Assembly: GCA_030619765.1 (NCBI GenBank)
Contig: JAUXAU010000008.1
Span: 1 to 61,677 of the forward strand
From: Thermoplasmatota archaeon
GTDB lineage: Archaea > Thermoplasmatota > E2 > DHVEG-1
Reading direction: 5' to 3'
Length of the DNA stretch: 61,677 nucleotides
Below, piece by piece: positions 18,464 to 26,564 of this stretch. Position 1 is the first letter of the stretch. Each line of letters starts with the position of its first letter. The notes beneath the pieces are model-generated. The model was not told where the DNA came from. It ran no database searches and worked only from the letters and a program-made list of their open reading frames with translations. Position numbers and translations under genes: made by a program.

Positions 18464-19816
18464 ATGAAAAAAATATTAGTTGTTGTCATTGGTGCAATTA
18501 TAGTATTTATCCTACTTCTTGCTTTTTTTCCATCCTTATTAGAAACCGATCAATTTGAGATCAAACCAGCATCAGATTTCACAGCAGTTGATGAAAACGG
18601 TATCGAGTTTTCATTAAGTGACTATAGAGGTAATGTTACACTTATTCATATTACTGGTTTAGAAACTCCTCTTTGTATTGAATGCGAAGAGGAAATGATA
18701 GGGCAATTAGAACAATTAGAAAAACTTTCAAAGTCAAATGATGATGTTAAAATAATTACTATAAATATTCGTAAAAACCCTTATTCTACAACTGGTAAGA
18801 ATATCGCAGAACAAACTTATGGAATAAATATTAGTTGGAATTGGGTTGAAGACTTTGAACCTTATCAGTTTGCTGGACTTTATCAAGAGTATTGGACCTA
18901 TAATGGGGCTTTTTCTAATCCAACAATTGTGTTAATTGATACCAATCAAAGTATTATTGGAGTGTATAATATTTACACCCTTGGAAAAGGAAAAATTGAT
19001 GGGATTCAAACTGCTGAATCATTAAATCAAGATATTCAGCAGATAAAATCTGGCGAATGGGATGAATTTAGAGGAGGGAAATATAACGAAGGAATTACAT
19101 TTATTGGAATTTTTGCGCTTGGCATATTGACTGCGTTATCACCATGTTCTATAGCACTTCTTGTTGCTATGATCTCATATGTTGGATCACTTCAAAAACA
19201 AGATGAAAAGGAAAATATGAAAAAATATTCAATACAAGGGATCTGGATTGGAGTTGTATTTACATTAGGAATGGCATTTGTATTTTTTATTTTTGGTTTA
19301 ATAATTTCATCTGTTGGAATATTTGTAGAAATTTCAACAATGTTTTATTTAATATCTGGAGTTGTACTGATAATTCTTGGTATAAACGTTTTCAAACCAA
19401 TAAAGGAAATTATAAGATATAAAAAAGAAGGCAAAACCAGTTTACAAGTTATAGATAAAGGTAAAAACATTTTTTTAAAACTCAGTAAAAAATCAATTTA
19501 TCTTGGGGCTTTTTTCTTAGGAATATTATTTTCAATTGGATGGGCACCATGCGCAATGTCACTTATGATGCCTGTTTTCATATTAACACTCTCTCAAAAA
19601 ATATCTATTATAATGGGAGGATTACTATTATTTGTCTTTGGCCTTGGCCATGGAATTCCCATAATACCACTATGTGCTGTAACAAGCAGCGTTCGTGGAA
19701 AACTTGGCAATAAATATGTAACCGCAGGTAAATGGATGCAGAAGATATTTGGTGTTATTATCATTGTTATTGGGATAATTATGACTATACGGTTTTGGGG
19801 TATCAACTTCTGGTAA
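18464..19816 (+). CDS. Fusion of membrane-anchored thioredoxin domain and CcdA/DsbD-type transporter
   Basis: About 450 residues from the preferred ATG just after the lipoprotein stop (the reading frame is open from 18422). Residues 1-25 form a membrane anchor. A TlpA/ResA-like domain with C-I-E-C-E-E follows. The C-terminal half is a six-helix CcdA domain with the two electron-carrying Cys motifs L-S-P-C-S and W-A-P-C-A. CcdA moves reducing equivalents from cytoplasmic thioredoxin across the membrane. With the small thioredoxin and the lipoprotein this gives a complete trans-membrane thiol relay, in an operon led by ArsR. Confidence 0.85.
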   Translation: MKKILVVVIGAIIVFILLLAFFPSLLETDQFEIKPASDFTAVDENGIEFSLSDYRGNVTLIHITGLETPLCIECEEEMIGQLEQLEKLSKSNDDVKIITINIRKNPYSTTGKNIAEQTYGINISWNWVEDFEPYQFAGLYQEYWTYNGAFSNPTIVLIDTNQSIIGVYNIYTLGKGKIDGIQTAESLNQDIQQIKSGEWDEFRGGKYNEGITFIGIFALGILTALSPCSIALLVAMISYVGSLQKQDEKENMKKYSIQGIWIGVVFTLGMAFVFFIFGLIISSVGIFVEISTMFYLISGVVLIILGINVFKPIKEIIRYKKEGKTSLQVIDKGKNIFLKLSKKSIYLGAFFLGILFSIGWAPCAMSLMMPVFILTLSQKISIIMGGLLLFVFGLGHGIPIIPLCAVTSSVRGKLGNKYVTAGKWMQKIFGVIIIVIGIIMTIRFWGINFW

Positions 19817-19850
19817 AGTTTGGAAAAAATAAAACAATTGAGTATTGAAG

Positions 19851-19902
19851 ATATTTTACCCGAAATTTCTCCTGTTGAACTGTTAGCCTCCTGCCGGGCC
19901 CA
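19851..19902. repeat. tRNA-end-containing repeat, copy 1 (att-like)
   Basis: A 52-bp sequence starting ATATTTTACC and ending in TCCTGCCGGGCCCA (19889-19902). The last 14 bases are identical to the 3' end of the tRNA gene (16072-16085). It has two relatives at 20958 and 21951. It closes the ArsR-CcdA block and is best read as a site-specific integration scar or cassette boundary. Confidence 0.8.
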
Positions 19903-19920
19903 CTTTCTGTATTTTCATCA

Positions 19921-19970
19921 TTAAAGTTTACTTTATTAAACGATAGTTTAATATATTAAACGATAGTTTA
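19921..19970 (+). promoter_or_regulatory. Two phased operator dyads around the MNT-HEPN TATA box
   Basis: Two identical 16-bp repeats ATTAAACGATAGTTTA (19935-19950 and 19955-19970), each with a TAAAC-N4-GTTTA dyad, are spaced 20 bp apart, about two helical turns. A TATA-like AATATATT (19949-19956) lies between them, 22-29 bases before the ATG at 19978. A partial third copy TTAAAGTTTA is at 19921-19930. Likely bound by the helix-turn-helix of the antitoxin. Confidence 0.65.
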
Positions 19971-19977
19971 CTGTAAT

Positions 19978-20523
19978 ATGCTTACTAGCTTCAGAAAATT
20001 TGTAGGATTTAAAATACTAGAATATTTTCTTAAATATCCAACAGAAGAGACATATCTAAAAGAATTGGCAAAGAAACTCCAAATTAGCCCTAGAAGTGTA
20101 AAAATCTACTGTGACCTTTTTGACAAAGAAAAAATAATTAAACGGGAAATAAAAGGAAACATGCACATTTTTACAACTAACAATGATAATTTCAGAGTAA
20201 GAGAAATGAAACGGGCATATTTTATAAATCTACTTGCAGAAATGAATATTCAAAATATTGCAGAAGAATGTGCATCTATTGCCATTTATGGAAGTCATGC
20301 ATCTGGTAATTATGATGAGAAAAGCGATATTGATATATTAATTATTGGCGAAGAACAAAATGTAAAAAGAGATATTATTGTAAAAATCATGGAAATAATT
20401 GGTAAAGAATTTCAACTCAATGTTATCCCAATTATAAAATGGGAGAAAATGAAAAAAGATGGAGATCCTTTTGTAAAAAACTTAATTAGAAATCACATTC
20501 TTATAAAAGGTGTTGAATTATGA
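19978..20523 (+). CDS. MNT-type nucleotidyltransferase antitoxin with N-terminal HTH
   Basis: 181 residues. The N-terminal ~75 residues form a winged helix (K-E-L-A-K-K-L-Q-I-S-P-R-S-V). The remainder is a minimal nucleotidyltransferase with Y-G-S-H-A-S-G-N-Y and the catalytic D-I-D-I-L. MNT proteins of this type neutralise HEPN RNases, in known cases by adding AMP to the toxin. The stop overlaps the HEPN start (ATGA), so the pair is translationally coupled. The added HTH and the phased operators upstream suggest autoregulation. A leaderless ATG at 19978 is supported by the TATA position. Confidence 0.88.
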   Translation: MLTSFRKFVGFKILEYFLKYPTEETYLKELAKKLQISPRSVKIYCDLFDKEKIIKREIKGNMHIFTTNNDNFRVREMKRAYFINLLAEMNIQNIAEECASIAIYGSHASGNYDEKSDIDILIIGEEQNVKRDIIVKIMEIIGKEFQLNVIPIIKWEKMKKDGDPFVKNLIRNHILIKGVEL

Positions 20524-20948
20524 ACTTCAAAGATTGCTTGTCTAAGGGACTACTGAGAAAAGATAAATCTGCCCCAGAAAGAGTGAAGAAATCATTAGAA
20601 ATCGCTGAAAGATTCCTATCGTCTGCAAAGAAAAATATTGAAATTGAAGAATTAGAAATGTCTGAAATAGCATCATATAACTCAATTTTTCACTCAGCTA
20701 GATCGTTATTATTTAAAAAGGAATACACCGAACGAAGTCATATCTGTGTTATTTTAGCCTTAAAAGAATTGTACAAAAGCAATAATGAACTTATTGATTT
20801 ATTAAACACATTTGATAAGATTAGAATTTCAAGACATAACATTCAATATGGAGGAATATTAATAGATATTGAAGAAGCAGAGTTTGTACATGATTTCGCC
20901 AAACAATTTTTAGAAGAAACAAAAAAGATACTCAACGAAAAGGGATAG
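20520..20948 (+). CDS. HEPN-domain toxin partner
   Basis: 142 residues, helical, matching the HEPN fold. Signatures are S-I-F-H-S-A-R-S-L-L-F in the second helix and R-I-S-R-H-N-I-Q-Y-G-G toward the C-terminus, carrying the Arg and His expected for the RNase site, followed by Tyr/Gly. HEPN toxins cleave RNA; the MNT protein encoded just upstream is the likely antitoxin. The whole pair is bracketed by tRNA-end repeats at 19851 and 20958, so it sits in its own cassette-like unit. Confidence 0.83.
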   Translation: MNFKDCLSKGLLRKDKSAPERVKKSLEIAERFLSSAKKNIEIEELEMSEIASYNSIFHSARSLLFKKEYTERSHICVILALKELYKSNNELIDLLNTFDKIRISRHNIQYGGILIDIEEAEFVHDFAKQFLEETKKILNEKG

Positions 20949-20957
20949 ATAATTAAA

Positions 20958-21007
20958 ATATTTTACCTGAATTTCTCATGTTAGACTGTTAGCCTCCTGC
21001 TGGCCCA
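20958..21007. repeat. tRNA-end-containing repeat, copy 2 (att-like)
   Basis: Begins ATATTTTACC and ends TCCTGCTGGCCCA (20995-21007). It aligns along its full length with copy 1, including the shared GACTGTTAGCCTCCTG or AACTGTTAGCCTCCTG block. It differs from the tRNA end by one substitution and one missing G. It closes the MNT-HEPN unit. Confidence 0.75.
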
Positions 21008-21112
21008 TGTTATTCTTTAACATAACTTTTTACGATAAAAATTAAAGATGTAGGCAGATAGCAAAAAATTTTACCTATTTTTAAATAAAAAAGAGGTATA
21101 CCGGGTACCAAT

Positions 21113-21895
21113 ATGAAAAACCTAAGGAAATATGGAAATGCGCCTTTCAATGTAGCTGTCATTCACGGTGGACCAGGTGCACCCGGAGAAATGGCACCAG
21201 TTGCTCGAGAACTTTCTTCCGTTAGGGGAATTTTGGAACCACTTCAAACAGCAACAACACTTGAAGGGCAAGTCCAAGAGCTAAAGGCCGTTTTAAAAAA
21301 GTGGGGGGATCTTCCTATCACATTGATTGGTTGGTCGTGGGGTGCGTGGCTCAGTTTTATTTTTACAGCTAAATACCCTACCTTCGTAAAAAAACTCATA
21401 CTCATTGGAAGTGGCGCATTCGAAGAAAAATATGCTGTAAACATTATGAAACTTCGGTTAAGTCGGCTTAGTGAAGAAGAAAGAGCAGAAGCCCTTTCAC
21501 TGATGGAAATATTGAACGATCCTACCATTAGATCCAAAAACACGCCCATGTCCCGACTTGGAAAGTTGATTTCCAAGGCTGACTCATATGACCCCTTGCC
21601 CCACGACAGCGAGATACTAGAATGCCAGTACGATATCTATCAGGATGTATGGGGACAATCTATGGAGCTAAGAAGCAGTGGTAAACTTTTAGAGCTCGGG
21701 AATAAAATCCAATGTCCGGTAGTTGCAATCCATGGTGATTACGATCCCCATCTTTCCGAAGGTGTCAAAGGCCCCCTTTCTAGCACTCTAAAAGATTTTA
21801 GATTCATTCTTTTAGAGAACTGTGGCCATCACCCGTGGATCGAAAGAGCCGCAAGAGACAGATTTTATGATATTCTTAAAAATGAAGTCGAATAA
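21113..21895 (+). CDS. Alpha/beta hydrolase
   Basis: 260 residues. The oxyanion-hole region V-I-H-G-G-P-G is followed by the nucleophile elbow G-W-S-W-G (Ser), the Asp region A-I-H-G-D-Y-D-P-H and the catalytic His in C-G-H-H-P-W-I. The HGGPG element resembles proline iminopeptidase-like hydrolases, but the substrate cannot be assigned. It is the only gene between tRNA-end repeats 2 and 3. An AAAAAAGAGGTATAC region upstream may hold the promoter and ribosome site. Confidence 0.85.
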   Translation: MKNLRKYGNAPFNVAVIHGGPGAPGEMAPVARELSSVRGILEPLQTATTLEGQVQELKAVLKKWGDLPITLIGWSWGAWLSFIFTAKYPTFVKKLILIGSGAFEEKYAVNIMKLRLSRLSEEERAEALSLMEILNDPTIRSKNTPMSRLGKLISKADSYDPLPHDSEILECQYDIYQDVWGQSMELRSSGKLLELGNKIQCPVVAIHGDYDPHLSEGVKGPLSSTLKDFRFILLENCGHHPWIERAARDRFYDILKNEVE

Positions 21896-21950
21896 TATAT
21901 CAAAAAAATTCCTCATTATATTATAGAATCAAAACAAGTAAATCTTATGT

Positions 21951-22001
21951 TGTTTTACCAGATTTTTCTCATGTTGAGTTGTTTACATTCTGCTGGGCCC
22001 A
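21951..22001. repeat. tRNA-end-containing repeat, copy 3 (att-like)
   Basis: Most diverged copy. It shares TTTTACC, TTTCTCATGTTGA and the terminal TTCTGCTGGGCCCA (21988-22001), which matches the tRNA 3' end at 12 of 14 positions. It closes the alpha/beta hydrolase unit. No further copy was seen to 22.2 kb or beyond. Confidence 0.65.
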
Positions 22002-22140
22002 CTAGTCACCGTTTGGAAGGATTTTTTAAGGATAATTATAGTTGGGGTTGTTCGACGGATGGATATAGAAGGACAGAACGATGTCAGTGCTTTCAAAATG
22101 GTTAATTTTATAAAATGCAATTGGTTTATGTGTAATTGAT

Positions 22141-22172
22141 TTGTAATGTGTAAATTTATACGCATTTACAAT
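22141..22172 (+). promoter_or_regulatory. Imperfect dyad around TATA box of the RHH gene
   Basis: TTGTAA at 22141-22146 and TTTACAA at 22166-22172 form the arms of an imperfect dyad. Its centre holds AATTTATA, a TATA-like box. A repressor of the ribbon-helix-helix class encoded immediately downstream is the obvious candidate ligand. Confidence 0.4.
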
Positions 22173-22200
22173 TGAGAAAAGAATGTGGATGTGATTGAAA

Positions 22201-22404
22201 ATGGAAACACTTCAAATTAGATTGACCAAAACTATGTTAGATAAAGTAGACGAATTAATAACAATAGGTGAGTATCCGAACAGATCCGAAGCGATCAGAG
22301 ATAGTGTACGAAGAATGCTCGATCGTAAGAGTGGCACTAGCGAAGTTTTAAATGTTTCTGTGAAAGACCTTCAAAGATTTATTAAAACTGCCTGTAAAGA
22401 ATAA
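22201..22404 (+). CDS. CopG-type ribbon-helix-helix transcription regulator
   Basis: 67 residues from the ATG at 22201 (a TTG two codons upstream at 22195 is an alternative). The N-terminal strand L-Q-I-R-L is followed by a helix and the turn Y-P-N-R-S-E-A-I-R-D-S-V-R-R, the classical RHH dimer signature. It has a short extra C-terminal helix. It begins the accessory cluster that runs to the radical SAM gene, and may control its own dyad-flanked promoter and the surface-protein/KaiC genes. Confidence 0.85.
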   Translation: METLQIRLTKTMLDKVDELITIGEYPNRSEAIRDSVRRMLDRKSGTSEVLNVSVKDLQRFIKTACKE

Positions 22405-22455
22405 ATATTGAGAGACTAGCTTTTTATTACAAAAAAGTGGATTTTAATCTATTGA

Positions 22456-22701
22456 TTATGCCACCATAGGATCAAAATTATCCTTGGGAGTTATTTTATT
22501 ACATTCATTCAACTTCTTTGAGACAAAATTTTTAAAATTTTTTTCAACCATTTCAACTTGTTTCCTGCTCAAATTGGTTTTCCTGATTACTGTTTCCCCA
22601 TTTTCATTGAGAACTTCTATAGTTCCTTTACTAGCATTGGATATTACCTTGAAAACCTTGCCCTTTGCTTGCAGCCATGTCCAGACTTTCTCGCTTGTCA
22701 A
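22456..22701 (-). CDS. Small uncharacterised protein, paralogue A
   Basis: 81 residues, TTG start with a GGTGA ribosome site six bases upstream. It has a Trp-rich start (K-V-W-T-W-L-Q), a probable beta-hairpin region with I-E-V-L-N-E-N-G-E-T-V, then a helix R-K-T-N-L-S-R-K-Q-V-E-M-V-E. It is clearly related to the protein at 26565-26792 (K-I-W-I-W-V-Q; L-R-R-T-G-L-T-K-Q-Q-I-K-N-I-E). No family recognised. It is divergent from the PKD surface protein, as its paralogue is divergent from a KaiC gene. Confidence 0.7.
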   Translation of the reverse strand: MTSEKVWTWLQAKGKVFKVISNASKGTIEVLNENGETVIRKTNLSRKQVEMVEKNFKNFVSKKLNECNKITPKDNFDPMVA

Positions 22702-22850
22702 AGTGGTTCACCTTATTATAGATTTTTTTTATAATTTTAAGTTAATTTAAAACTATATAAACATTGCGAATTAAAAAGAAAAAATCTTCAACCTTCTCAT
22801 TTCGATTAAATGAATGCAAAGCAAAATTTGGCTGAAATATTAATAAGAAA

Positions 22851-22890
22851 ATTTTTTCATTATGACATTTTGACACATTATGTTTATATA
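22851..22890 (+). promoter_or_regulatory. Conserved 40-bp promoter block, copy A
   Basis: Starts ATTTTTTCAT, contains an 8-bp direct repeat (CATTATGA CATTTTGA CA) and ends in the TATA box TTTATATA at 22883-22890. The same architecture and spacing occur at 52573-52612 (minus strand) and 55131-55170. It drives the surface protein at 22937. It is likely the site of a sequence-specific activator or repressor acting next to the TFB element. Confidence 0.65.
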
Positions 22891-22936
22891 TAACTAATGT
22901 TAAACTTTGACATGTAATTAACGAGAGAGATGAGAA

Positions 22937-24799
22937 GTGAAAATGACTATTGCGAAAAAGAGAGTATTACTATTAGTAAGTATCTTATTATTTTCAATAT
23001 TTACAGGTGTTTTTCCTATTGAAAATAGCATAGCTTTAGGAAACACTATCTATGTTGATGATAGTGGTGGAGCAGATTATACGAACATTCAGGATGCAAT
23101 AGACGCAGCAAGTTCAGGTGATACTGTATACGTATACCCCGGAACTTATAATGAGAATGTTGAAATTAGTAAGGACTTAATACTCACAGGAGAAAACAAA
23201 GATACTACAATCATCGATGGAGGAAAAAACGGTCATACACTATATGCATACGGAGCACCTGGTAGTAAAATAGAAACTCATATTTCAGAATTTACAATAA
23301 GAAACGCTGGTGGACTTGGTTACGACTGTATTGCTCTTTCTTATGTAAATAATGGTACTATCAACAACAACAAAATAATGAATAGTGACGAAAGTGATGG
23401 AATTCAGCTAGATCACTGTAATGATGTAACAATAAGCGATAATACCATATCAAATAATGAAGGTTCAGGGGTGAGCTTAACCCTTTCAGATAACAATATT
23501 ATTCATAATAATGTAATTCAAAGTAATCAGAAGGGGATGTATATTTATTATTCTTCAAACAATAACGAAATTTACGAGAATACAATCACTGGAAATAGTC
23601 AATATGGTGTTCATGTAGTTCAATCATTGAATAATCGTTTCTATCTTGATGATTTCACAAACAATGGTCAAAACGCACAAGATCCATTAACTAACTATTG
23701 GAGCTATAGCTCCCAAGGAAACTACTGGGATGACTACAATGATTATGATTCAGATGAAGATGGTATAGGAGATTCCCCGTATGACATCCCTGGAGGGAGT
23801 AATCAAGACGTATATCCTCTCGGTTATTTTTTAGAACCAGAGCCGCCAAGTGGGGGTAATCAACGACCGACAGCACATCTACCAATAATTTCTCCAAATC
23901 CAGCAACATATGGCAATTCAGTGTCATTCAGCGGTAGTGGATCAGACAACGACGGGTACATAGCTGGTTATAATTGGAGATCAAGTATCGATGGGCAATT
24001 AAACACTCAAAGCACATTTAGCACCTCGAGTCTTTCTGCTGGAATCCACGTTATCTATTTCAAGGTAAAAGATAATGATGGTGATTGGTCCTCTGAAAAA
24101 ACAGCAACTCTAACTATAAATCTTACAGAGAATCAGGCACCAACTGCACTTATTGATTCCATAACACCAAATCCAGCAATAGCAGGAGAAATGGTATACT
24201 TCATCGGTCATGGAACTGATGATGGTGAAATTACTGAGTGGAAATGGATTTCTAGCATAGATGGAGTGATTAGCAGTGATAAATCATTCGATTCATCTGT
24301 TTTATCAAAAGGAATGCACACCATCTATTTCCAAGTTAAAGATAATGACAATGAATGGTCCAAACAAGATACAGAGACATTGACAATAAGTGACGGATCA
24401 TCTAATCATTTTCCAGTAGCAAATGCTGGAGGGCCTTATTCATGCTATGCAAACATGGAAATTAATATTGATGGTTCTGATAGTTATGATGATGACGGAT
24501 CAATAGTAGATTATCTCTGGGATTTTGGAGATGATGCTACTGGGGCTGGTAAATCTCCAACACATACATATACTGCTCCAGGGAATTATAGCATTATGTT
24601 AACTGTAACAGATGAATATGGAGATACCTCTACAGATTCAACATATGTAGTAATTGCTCAATCAACAAATCAAAGTGGCAGTAGCGAATGCTTGCCTGGT
24701 TTTGAGCTCAAAGTGCCATTTCCTTTAGTAGTAGTCTTTGAAATTATTTTTATTATAGCTATAATCGCATTATTTTTATTTTGGATTAAACGTAAATAA
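22937..24799 (+). CDS. Secreted beta-helix/PKD surface protein with PGF-like C-terminal signal
   Basis: 620 residues (GTG start; an ATG two codons later is equally possible). Signal peptide about 1-34; NosD-type beta-helix about 38-290, closed by N-Y-W-D-D-Y-N; two related Ig/PKD-like repeats each with I-T/S-P-N-P and I-Y-F-K/Q-V-K-D-N-D (about 305-495); one canonical PKD domain (G-G-P-Y, W-D-F-G-D-D, T-V-T-D). The tail L-P-G-F-E-L, hydrophobic helix and K-R-K resemble an archaeosortase signal. The promoter carries the conserved 40-bp block. The pilin-like gene follows 52 bp later. Confidence 0.85.
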   Translation: MKMTIAKKRVLLLVSILLFSIFTGVFPIENSIALGNTIYVDDSGGADYTNIQDAIDAASSGDTVYVYPGTYNENVEISKDLILTGENKDTTIIDGGKNGHTLYAYGAPGSKIETHISEFTIRNAGGLGYDCIALSYVNNGTINNNKIMNSDESDGIQLDHCNDVTISDNTISNNEGSGVSLTLSDNNIIHNNVIQSNQKGMYIYYSSNNNEIYENTITGNSQYGVHVVQSLNNRFYLDDFTNNGQNAQDPLTNYWSYSSQGNYWDDYNDYDSDEDGIGDSPYDIPGGSNQDVYPLGYFLEPEPPSGGNQRPTAHLPIISPNPATYGNSVSFSGSGSDNDGYIAGYNWRSSIDGQLNTQSTFSTSSLSAGIHVIYFKVKDNDGDWSSEKTATLTINLTENQAPTALIDSITPNPAIAGEMVYFIGHGTDDGEITEWKWISSIDGVISSDKSFDSSVLSKGMHTIYFQVKDNDNEWSKQDTETLTISDGSSNHFPVANAGGPYSCYANMEINIDGSDSYDDDGSIVDYLWDFGDDATGAGKSPTHTYTAPGNYSIMLTVTDEYGDTSTDSTYVVIAQSTNQSGSSECLPGFELKVPFPLVVVFEIIFIIAIIALFLFWIKRK

Positions 24800-24851
24800 C
24801 AAACGAAGATTACAAAGAAAAGATATAAGTTATAGACATATAATATGGTAA

Positions 24852-25694
24852 ATGGATGGAGAGATGAAATACAAAAAAATTGTAAAAAAAGAATATGCTG
24901 TTGCAGGTGTTATTGAAGCCCTTCTACTTGTAGCTCTTGTTTCAATAATAATATCAACGATACAACTTGTCTACATACCTGAGATAATGGAGGAAAGAGA
25001 AGCAGAACATATGGACCAGGTATCAAATCAATTCTCATCATTAAAATCTATGATAGATCTTCAAGCGATAACAAATTCATCAGCACCTATATCAACAATG
25101 ATAACACTTGGAAGTAAAGAACTTCCATATTTCATAACAGCAAGAAGCTATGGTGAAGTTTCTACAGTTGATGAGGGAGAATACACAATAGAGATATTGC
25201 CGGCAACTCCAACTCCTCCTTTTTCAAATGGACTTCCCCTAACATCAATCAAATACGAAGCATATAATTCATATTTTGTTGATCAGACATATGTACTGGA
25301 TGGCGGTGGCATCGTAGTCAAACAGCCCAATGGAGAATCAGTAATGAGAGTCGACCCCTCCATATATATAGAAAACGATTTAGACATACAGTTTGATCTT
25401 CCCATAATTGTTGGGATTCCTGGGAAAAACTCGACGTATGGGCATGGAAAATGTTTCGTTCGTACAAATTGGTCTCAAGGAGGCACATTTTACTTTCCTA
25501 GCAGTACCACCATAAATATTTCTACACAGTATCCAAACGCATGGAATGAATCCTTGTACAGTATACTTGGTGACAAGGTCAACTACGAAAAGGGAACATC
25601 TTATGTGAAAATAACTAGAAAGGACGACGATATTAATCTCAAGGTTAACTATTATTACATATATGTACAAATAGGTCATGGATGGATTAAATAG
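24852..25694 (+). CDS. Pilin-like secreted protein (DUF7289-like N-terminus)
   Basis: 280 residues. A short charged start K-K-I-V-K-K-E-Y-A-V-A-G-V-I-E is followed by one long hydrophobic helix, then an acidic/polar amphipathic stretch (E-E-R-E-A-E-H-M-D-Q-V). This is the arrangement of archaeal class III prepilin-like proteins. The remaining ~220 residues are predicted beta-rich and extracellular. A second ATG at 24864 is possible. It is located between a surface protein and a KaiC-like ATPase, so a surface filament or pseudopilin role is plausible but unproven. Confidence 0.65.
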   Translation: MDGEMKYKKIVKKEYAVAGVIEALLLVALVSIIISTIQLVYIPEIMEEREAEHMDQVSNQFSSLKSMIDLQAITNSSAPISTMITLGSKELPYFITARSYGEVSTVDEGEYTIEILPATPTPPFSNGLPLTSIKYEAYNSYFVDQTYVLDGGGIVVKQPNGESVMRVDPSIYIENDLDIQFDLPIIVGIPGKNSTYGHGKCFVRTNWSQGGTFYFPSSTTINISTQYPNAWNESLYSILGDKVNYEKGTSYVKITRKDDDINLKVNYYYIYVQIGHGWIK

Positions 25695-25754
25695 GGAAAC
25701 TTAATTTTCAGATTCCCTTATATATATTATTCATAATATATGAGAGACTTTCAC

Positions 25755-26531
25755 ATGAATGAAGACATTGAGGAAAAGAAAGAAGACAAAGTGCTTAAAA
25801 CTGATATTAATGGATTTGATGATTTATTTGCGGAAGGAGGTGTTCCAAAAGGCAACTCTGTTTTGGTTGCTGGAGGAACGGGTACTGGAAAAAGCACTTT
25901 TTGCAGACAGGTATGCTATAGCCTTGTCTCTAAAGGAAAAAATTGCATGTACGTAAGTTTTGAGGAAAGCATTGAAAGAATAGAAAAAAGTATGAATAAC
26001 TTTGGTTGGGATGCGAAAAAATATATTGACGAGGGGCGTTTTTTAATCCAAAAGATTAATCCACTTGACATACTTAGAATGAAGTTTGGATCAATAAGTG
26101 GATCAGGCTCAGCAACAGAAATATCATACAAGGTCAAACCTTTGATAATACCTAAAGGATTTAATCCCGAGGTAATTGTTGTGGATTCCTTAACAGCAGT
26201 TATTTCTGCATCCATTAGTAAAGAAAAAAATTACAGGATCTATCTCCAGCAACTGTTCAGTTTCTTTGAAGAAACAGGTGCAACATCATTTTTAGTTACT
26301 GAAACAGAACAGATACCGACAAGATTTAGCGACACTGGAATAGAAGAATTTTTAGCAGATGGAATAATTGTATTGTACAATATACAGAAAGGAAACGAGC
26401 GGGAAAACGCCGTTGAGATTTTGAAAATGAGATATTCTGAGCATCAGAAAAAGATATTTGCTATGGAAATAACCAACGAGGGCATAAAAATTTATCCAGA
26501 AAGACAAGTGGTTTTATGTGAATCCACATAA
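25755..26531 (+). CDS. KaiC-like RecA-superfamily ATPase 1
   Basis: 258 residues from the preferred ATG, 27-35 bases after a TTATATATAT box (an ATG at 25740 lies too close to the box). Single KaiC domain: T-D-I-N-G-F-D-D-L at the start, Walker A G-G-T-G-T-G-K-S-T, Walker B E-V-I-V-V-D-S-L-T and the catalytic-Glu region V-S-F-E-E-S. Conserved late motifs include E-F-L-A-D-G-I-I-V. Archaeal single-domain KaiC proteins act as ATP-dependent signalling or regulatory switches. Its neighbours suggest control of surface structures. Confidence 0.85.
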   Translation: MNEDIEEKKEDKVLKTDINGFDDLFAEGGVPKGNSVLVAGGTGTGKSTFCRQVCYSLVSKGKNCMYVSFEESIERIEKSMNNFGWDAKKYIDEGRFLIQKINPLDILRMKFGSISGSGSATEISYKVKPLIIPKGFNPEVIVVDSLTAVISASISKEKNYRIYLQQLFSFFEETGATSFLVTETEQIPTRFSDTGIEEFLADGIIVLYNIQKGNERENAVEILKMRYSEHQKKIFAMEITNEGIKIYPERQVVLCEST

Positions 26532-26564
26532 GTACAAATATAAAATTTTTTAGGAAATGACAAT

